NCBI GenBank assembly: GCA_015234495.1
Contig: JADGMZ010000362.1
Coordinates: forward strand, 1-9,590
Direction: 5' to 3'
Source: Brevundimonas sp.
GTDB lineage: Bacteria > Pseudomonadota > Alphaproteobacteria > Caulobacterales > Caulobacteraceae
DNA length: 9,590 bases
The notes beneath the pieces are model-generated. The model made no database searches, was not told the DNA's origin, and saw only the letters and a list, made by a program, of their open reading frames with translations. The position numbers were made by a program, and so were the translations under genes. The number at the start of each line of letters is the position of its first letter. Position 1 is the first letter of the stretch. Shown here piece after piece: positions 6,189-9,590 of this stretch.

Positions 6189-6605
6189 ATGACCCGCACC
6201 CACCGCCTGCTCCTCGCCCTGGGCGCCGCCGCCCTTCTCGCCGGGCCCGGCCTCGCCGTCGCCCAGTCGGCCCGCATCAGCGTCGAGATCGACCAGGCCC
6301 AGCGCGTTCAGCTGAGCGGCCCCGCCGGCTCGGTCATCGTCGGCAATCCCGAGATCGCCGACGTCACCGTGGTCGACGCCAACACCCTCTACATTACCGG
6401 CAAGGGCTATGGCGTCACCGAGGTCGTCGCGGTCGATCCCATCGGCCGCGCCGTATTCCAGAGCCAGGTGGTCGTCACCGCCGGCGACGGTTCCGGCCGG
6501 GTCCGTGTGTGGCGCGGCGCCCAGGCCACCGAAATGGCCTGCGCCAATTCCTGCTCGCCCTCGGTGCGCGGAACAAGCGGCCCCGCCGCCGCCGCGGGGC
6601 AGTAA
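6189..6605 (+). CDS. Exported stand-alone pilus-assembly N-terminal domain protein (CpaC N-domain paralog)
   Basis: This 138-residue protein has a clear signal peptide (MTRTHR, a hydrophobic core to about 22, then AVAQS). Its body (about 27-97) matches the CpaC N-terminal domain of this same window: RVQLSGPAGSVIVGNPEIADV, LYITGKGYGVTEVVAVD and AVFQSQVVV parallel MAVDLPADARDVIVPNPLVAEA, ITIIGLAPGETDAVVLD and TILSLRIRV. There is no secretin barrel. The tail has WRGAQATEMACANSCSPS with Cys118 and Cys122, possibly a disulfide or ligand pair. It probably acts in the periplasm beside the secretin, but that is inference. An in-frame ATG at 6174 would add five residues; neither start has a strong Shine-Dalgarno, and 6189 gives the more usual signal peptide. 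It is first in a three-gene operon, six bases before the next gene. Confidence 0.85.
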   Translation: MTRTHRLLLALGAAALLAGPGLAVAQSARISVEIDQAQRVQLSGPAGSVIVGNPEIADVTVVDANTLYITGKGYGVTEVVAVDPIGRAVFQSQVVVTAGDGSGRVRVWRGAQATEMACANSCSPSVRGTSGPAAAAGQ

Positions 6606-6611
6606 GCCGCC

Positions 6612-7181
6612 GTGATCCGCCGCCCCTGGAGCGACCGGGGCCGCCCCTCGCGCGGCAGCCTGCTGCGCAACCGCGACGGGTCGGCCGCCGTCGAGTTCGC
6701 TCTGGTGGCCCTCCCTTTCTGCTTCATGATCTTCGCCATCCTTGAGGTGGCGCTGATCTTCACCCTGGATTCGGTGCTCGAGAACGCGGCCATCTCCACC
6801 GGCCGGCTGGTGCGCACCGGCCAGGCCAGCGCCCAGGGCATGACGGCGGCCGAGTTCAAGACCCAGCTGTGCAGCCGGATGAGCATCTTCTCGGGCGACT
6901 GCGAGTCGAGGGCGACCATCGACGTTCGCGAGATTCCGCAGTTCAACACCGCGCCCCCGGATCCGCTGGCGGGAGAGGGCTTCGATCCGAGCGGGCTGAC
7001 CTACACCAATGGCCAGCCGGGCAGCCTGATGGTGGTCCGGGTGTGGTACGAGCACCCGCTGCTGACCACCTTCCTGTCCCAGGGGCTGTCCGACGTGGGC
7101 GACCGCACGGCGATGCTGACCGCCACGACCGCCTTCCGCAACGAGCCCGCAGGAGGGGGGACGCCCCCGGCGACGCCATGA
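6612..7181 (+). CDS. TadE-like pseudopilin, minor pilin of the Tad system
   Basis: This 189-residue protein starts at GTG 6612. A basic N-terminus (residues 1-22) is followed by DGSAAVEFALVALPF, the TadE prepilin motif: a likely CpaA cut after Gly23, Glu28 at +5, then a hydrophobic helix to about 50. The periplasmic part carries Cys87 and Cys97 (QLCSRMSIFSGDC), probably a disulfide, and strand-rich sequence such as SLMVVRVWYEHPLLTTFL. The C-terminus is a Pro/Gly/Thr tail. TadE proteins are processed like pilins and are needed for pilus formation, probably as initiation or tip components. The Shine-Dalgarno is weak, and the start lies six bases after the preceding stop, so coupling is likely. 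It overlaps the next gene by four bases (ATGA). Confidence 0.88.
   Translation: MIRRPWSDRGRPSRGSLLRNRDGSAAVEFALVALPFCFMIFAILEVALIFTLDSVLENAAISTGRLVRTGQASAQGMTAAEFKTQLCSRMSIFSGDCESRATIDVREIPQFNTAPPDPLAGEGFDPSGLTYTNGQPGSLMVVRVWYEHPLLTTFLSQGLSDVGDRTAMLTATTAFRNEPAGGGTPPATP
7151..7168 (+). promoter_or_regulatory. AGGAGG followed by a G/C hairpin before the second pseudopilin gene
   Basis: A perfect AGGAGG lies at 7151-7156, but 21 bases before ATG 7178, too far for normal initiation. GGGGG (7155-7159) can pair with CCCCC (7164-7168) around a four-base loop. Folding this would leave AGGA free and bring it to about nine bases from the ATG. No in-frame start lies closer to the AGGAGG. Confidence 0.4.
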
Positions 7182-7714
7182 AGAAGCTCAGCCTGATCAG
7201 ACGATGGACCGGGGACGAGCGCGGGGTGTCGGCGGTCGAATTCGCCATGCTGGCGCCTATCCTGATCGCCTTCTACATGGGCATGACCGAGTTCTGCCAG
7301 GGCTTCATGGCCCAGAAGCGGATGGGTCATGTCTCGGCCACGGTGGCCGACCTCGTGGCCCAGGACGAGAAGGTCAGCGCGGCGACCATAGATGACCTCT
7401 TCGAGATCGGCGGGCTGATCATGAGCCCCTTCTCAACCACCACCCTGCACCAGCGGGTGTCGAGCGTCACCCGAACCGGCGGCGTGGACATGGTCGACTG
7501 GAGCCGGGGGGACGGCATGACCGCCCGGGCCAAGGACTCGACCATGACCCTGCCCGCGGACCTGGTCGAAGAGGGTCAGAGCGTGATCGTGGCGGAGGTC
7601 TCCTATGACTATGACTCGGCCGCCGACTATCTGATGCCGGGGCTGACCCGGTTCTCGCACACCTACTATCTGCGGCCGCGGAAGTCGGACAAGACCACCT
7701 GCAGCGACTGCTAG
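7178..7714 (+). CDS. Second TadE/TadG-family pseudopilin
   Basis: This 178-residue protein begins with a basic leader (MKKLSLIRRWTGDERG) and then VSAVEFAMLAPILIAFYMG. This is again a prepilin-like motif, with cleavage expected after Gly16, Glu21 at +5 and one hydrophobic helix. The periplasmic part is short and lacks the von Willebrand-type domain of full-length TadG, so it is TadE-like or TadF-like in size. It ends in Cys-Ser-Asp-Cys (residues 175-178), an exposed CxxC at the extreme C-terminus; Cys40 lies at the end of the helix. It is the last gene of the operon. Its start overlaps the previous stop by four bases, and its TAG stop overlaps the pabB stop on the other strand. A minor-pilin role is inferred from family and context. 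Confidence 0.86.
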   Translation: MKKLSLIRRWTGDERGVSAVEFAMLAPILIAFYMGMTEFCQGFMAQKRMGHVSATVADLVAQDEKVSAATIDDLFEIGGLIMSPFSTTTLHQRVSSVTRTGGVDMVDWSRGDGMTARAKDSTMTLPADLVEEGQSVIVAEVSYDYDSAADYLMPGLTRFSHTYYLRPRKSDKTTCSDC

Positions 7715-9000
7715 GGTCCGGTCAGCGCCTGGCGCAGGGCGAGGAGCTTGACCTCCGTTTCGGCCAGTTCGGAGGCCGGGTCGCTGTCGGCGACGATGCC
7801 GGCGCCGGCCAGGGTGCGGAAGCGCCAGCGCCCCTCTGATCGCTCGAAGGCGGCGGTGCGGATCAGCACGGAGGCGGTCAGGGCGCCGTCGTCGCCGACA
7901 TGGAACAGGCTGCCGCACCACGGCCCGCGCGGCGGCTCGTGGGCGGCGATGACCTTCATGGCCTGGTGCTTGGGCGCCCCGGTGATCGAGCCTGGCGGGA
8001 AGGCGGCCGCCAGCAGGTCGGCGACGCCGGTCTGCAGGCGGCCGGTTCCGGTGACGGTCGAGACGAGGTGATGAACGGTCGGGTGGCTCTCGATCTCGAA
8101 CAGTCGCCCGGCCGCGACCGTGCCCGGCTCGGCGATGCGGGACAGGTCGTTGCGCATCAGGTCGACGATCATCAGATTCTCGGCGCGGTCCTTGGCGCTG
8201 GCCGAGAGCTCGGCGGCGAGGGCGGCGTCGCGGACGGGGTCGGGATCGCGGGGACGGGTGCCCTTGATCGGGCGGGTCTCGATGCGCCGGGAGGCGGGGT
8301 CGAAGGTGAGGAACAGCTCGGGCGAGTTGGAGACCAGGGCGCGGTCGCCGAGACGCCAGAAGGCCCCGTAGGCGGCGGCCCGGCGGGAGAGGCGCAGCAG
8401 GACGTCGAACGGATCGGCGCCGGGGTGAAGCTCCCCGGTCCAGGCGCGGGCGATGTTGGCCTGGAACAGTTCGCCGGCGGCGATGCGGGCGACCACGTCG
8501 GCGACGGCGGCGAGGTAGGATTCGGCGGGCGCCTCGGGCTGCATGGCGCGGGCGGGCGGCGGCGGGGCGCTGATATCAGCGGCGGCGGAGAGCCAGGCCT
8601 CGGCCCGGTCGCAGGCCCGCCGGGCGGCGGCGGCGTCGCCGCCCCGGCCGGTGACGGCGACCGTTCGCCGGCGATGGTCGAAGACCAGCATGGCGGGGTA
8701 GCGAGCGAGCATCAGGTCGGGCCAGATTTCAGGCCGCGGGCCGGTGGCGGGGCGGGCGCCGGCGTCATAGGCGTAGAGGCCGACCACCCCGCGCGACAGG
8801 GCCGGGTCGCGGAGCAGGTCCAGGCCGCCCTCGCCCCCCGTCCAGTCGGGATCGGCGGCGACGAAGGAGCGGCGGCCGAGCGGGCCTCCGTCCGAGAGCA
8901 GGGCCAGGGCGCCGTCGCGGTGGCGCAGGCCGGCGGCGACGGCGAGAGGCTCGCGCCACGGACGCTCGCGGGTCTCGCGCGCCGGAAGGGGCTGGATCAC
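7711..9000 (-). CDS. pabB: Aminodeoxychorismate synthase component I (PabB)
   Basis: This 429-residue chorismate-binding enzyme would, with a PabA glutaminase partner, convert chorismate and ammonia to 4-amino-4-deoxychorismate for folate synthesis in the cytosol. The C-terminal catalytic domain (about 158-425) shows GELFQANIARAW, SNSPELFL, RPIKGTRPR at 243-251, DRAENLMIVDLMRNDL at 271-286, PPGSITGAPK at 335-344 and GAGIVADSDPASELAETEVK. Lys246 in PIKGT is the residue that separates PabB from anthranilate synthase, which has Ala there. The N-terminal part (1-140) is divergent. The length is normal and there is no fused lyase. It starts at GTG 9000, overlapping the upstream phosphatase stop by four bases and with no Shine-Dalgarno, so it is translationally coupled. 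It has no obvious link to the pilus genes. Confidence 0.92.
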   Translation of the reverse strand: MIQPLPARETRERPWREPLAVAAGLRHRDGALALLSDGGPLGRRSFVAADPDWTGGEGGLDLLRDPALSRGVVGLYAYDAGARPATGPRPEIWPDLMLARYPAMLVFDHRRRTVAVTGRGGDAAAARRACDRAEAWLSAAADISAPPPPARAMQPEAPAESYLAAVADVVARIAAGELFQANIARAWTGELHPGADPFDVLLRLSRRAAAYGAFWRLGDRALVSNSPELFLTFDPASRRIETRPIKGTRPRDPDPVRDAALAAELSASAKDRAENLMIVDLMRNDLSRIAEPGTVAAGRLFEIESHPTVHHLVSTVTGTGRLQTGVADLLAAAFPPGSITGAPKHQAMKVIAAHEPPRGPWCGSLFHVGDDGALTASVLIRTAAFERSEGRWRFRTLAGAGIVADSDPASELAETEVKLLALRQALTGP

Positions 9001-9590
9001 GCCGCCAGCCGGGCGCCGATGCGGTCGCGCACGGCCGCGTCGACGCCGAGCGCCTGTTCGAGGTAACGGTCGATCGAGCCGTGACGGGCGGCGACCTCGT
9101 CCAGCGCCGTCTCCAGATAGACCGGCTCCACGCCGAGGAAGGCGACCACGGCGTCATGGGCAGCCGGGCGGCCGGTCATGGCCTCGAGCTGGCGGGCGAC
9201 CGCGGGGGCGCGGCCGGCGAGGTCGACGGCGGCGTTGGTCAGCAGATAGTCCTCGATCATGTCGTCGCGGTGGACGCCGAGCAGGTGGTGGGTCAGGGCG
9301 GCGAGCAGGCCAGTGCGGTCCTTGCCGGCGGCGCAGTGGATCAGCACGGGGCCGTCGGACCCGGCCAGGGCGCGGAAATAGCGGCCGAACAGGTCGAGGT
9401 GGGCGGGTTCGAACGGCAGTTCCCGATAGGTGTCGGTCATGAAGCGGCGGCCGGCGTCCACGGTCAGGTCGGCGGTTTTCAGGAAGGTGATGTGCGGGGC
9501 CTCGCCGCCGTCGTCATGGAGGCTCTCGATGACCCGGCCGGAGAAGCCGGGCGGGCGGCGCGAGGGCTGGTCGCGGCGTTCGCCGGGCCG
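8997..9590 (-). CDS. Tyrosine-protein phosphatase-like protein, 5' end outside the window
   Basis: The visible 197 residues are the C-terminal part of a gene whose start lies beyond 9590. The first visible residues are RPGERRDQPSRRPP, matching the region just after the DLR motif of the Y_phosphatase3 (LipA/MptpB-like) family. The catalytic P-loop is HCAAGKDRTG, with Cys86 as nucleophile and Arg92 binding phosphate (numbering of the visible part). The Lys-Asp within the loop is typical of this family, some members of which also act on phospholipids. The rest is helical. In-frame GTG and ATG codons near 9461 and 9440 are internal, not starts, because the family sequence continues upstream of them. 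Its stop overlaps the pabB GTG start, so the two form an operon. The substrate is unknown. Confidence 0.85.
   Translation of the reverse strand, partial: RPGERRDQPSRRPPGFSGRVIESLHDDGGEAPHITFLKTADLTVDAGRRFMTDTYRELPFEPAHLDLFGRYFRALAGSDGPVLIHCAAGKDRTGLLAALTHHLLGVHRDDMIEDYLLTNAAVDLAGRAPAVARQLEAMTGRPAAHDAVVAFLGVEPVYLETALDEVAARHGSIDRYLEQALGVDAAVRDRIGARLAA

Noticed and set aside
7715..7740. Terminator for the minor-pilin operon just past 7714
   Set aside because: Only a small GCGC/GCGC fold and no T-run; the bases are pabB coding sequence.
7711..9000. Anthranilate synthase (TrpE) instead of PabB
   Set aside because: PIKGT with Lys246 is the PabB signature; TrpE has Ala at that position.
1..9590. 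tRNA, rRNA, CRISPR array or insertion sequence
   Set aside because: No repeat array, transposase-like protein, terminal inverted repeats or cloverleaf-like sequence was seen; nearly all bases are explained by the listed genes.

Overview
This is a GC-rich window (hand counts of coding lines give about 70% GC) with tightly packed genes. It carries most of a Tad/Flp type IV pilus locus in the Caulobacter order (pilA-cpaA-cpaB-cpaC-cpaD-cpaE-cpaF). The very short pilin, the CpaE type and the gene order point to an alphaproteobacterium of the Caulobacteraceae, possibly Brevundimonas-like. That assignment is inference; no rRNA or other taxonomic marker is present.

Layout. Positions 1-5890 read leftward on the minus strand: pilA (5720-5890), cpaA prepilin peptidase (5100-5609), cpaB (4054-4974), cpaC secretin (2369-4057), cpaD lipoprotein (1704-2357), cpaE (137-1696) and the first 44 codons of cpaF (1-133), which runs off the left edge. 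A strong hairpin with a U-rich tail separates pilA from cpaA. A second hairpin lies in the cpaA leader, and a large imperfect hairpin lies immediately before the cpaB ribosome binding site. The roughly 300-base divergent region at 5891-6188 separates pilA from a rightward three-gene operon. That operon encodes an exported stand-alone copy of the CpaC N-terminal domain (6189-6605), a TadE-like pseudopilin (6612-7181) and a second pseudopilin (7178-7714). Its last stop codon shares a CTAG with the stop of pabB (7711-9000, minus strand). pabB is translationally coupled to an upstream tyrosine-phosphatase-like gene that enters from the right edge (8997-9590, partial).

How the genes work together. 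CpaA cleaves the leader of PilA and very likely those of both pseudopilins, since all three have a Gly before the cut and Glu at +5. CpaF (the ATPase, mostly outside the window) would power assembly, CpaE would act as the localization factor, and CpaC with CpaB and CpaD would form the outer-membrane and periplasmic channel. The exported small protein and the two pseudopilins are likely accessory or minor-pilin components. The pabB/phosphatase pair belongs to folate metabolism and dephosphorylation and has no evident link to pili.

I see no mobile element, tRNA, rRNA or CRISPR. No wholly new system is evident. The most interesting items are RNA structures around pilA, cpaA and cpaB, an inserted segment in CpaC flanked by that protein's only two cysteines, a CpaE lacking both Walker A lysines, and an unusual Shine-Dalgarno/hairpin arrangement in the minor-pilin operon.
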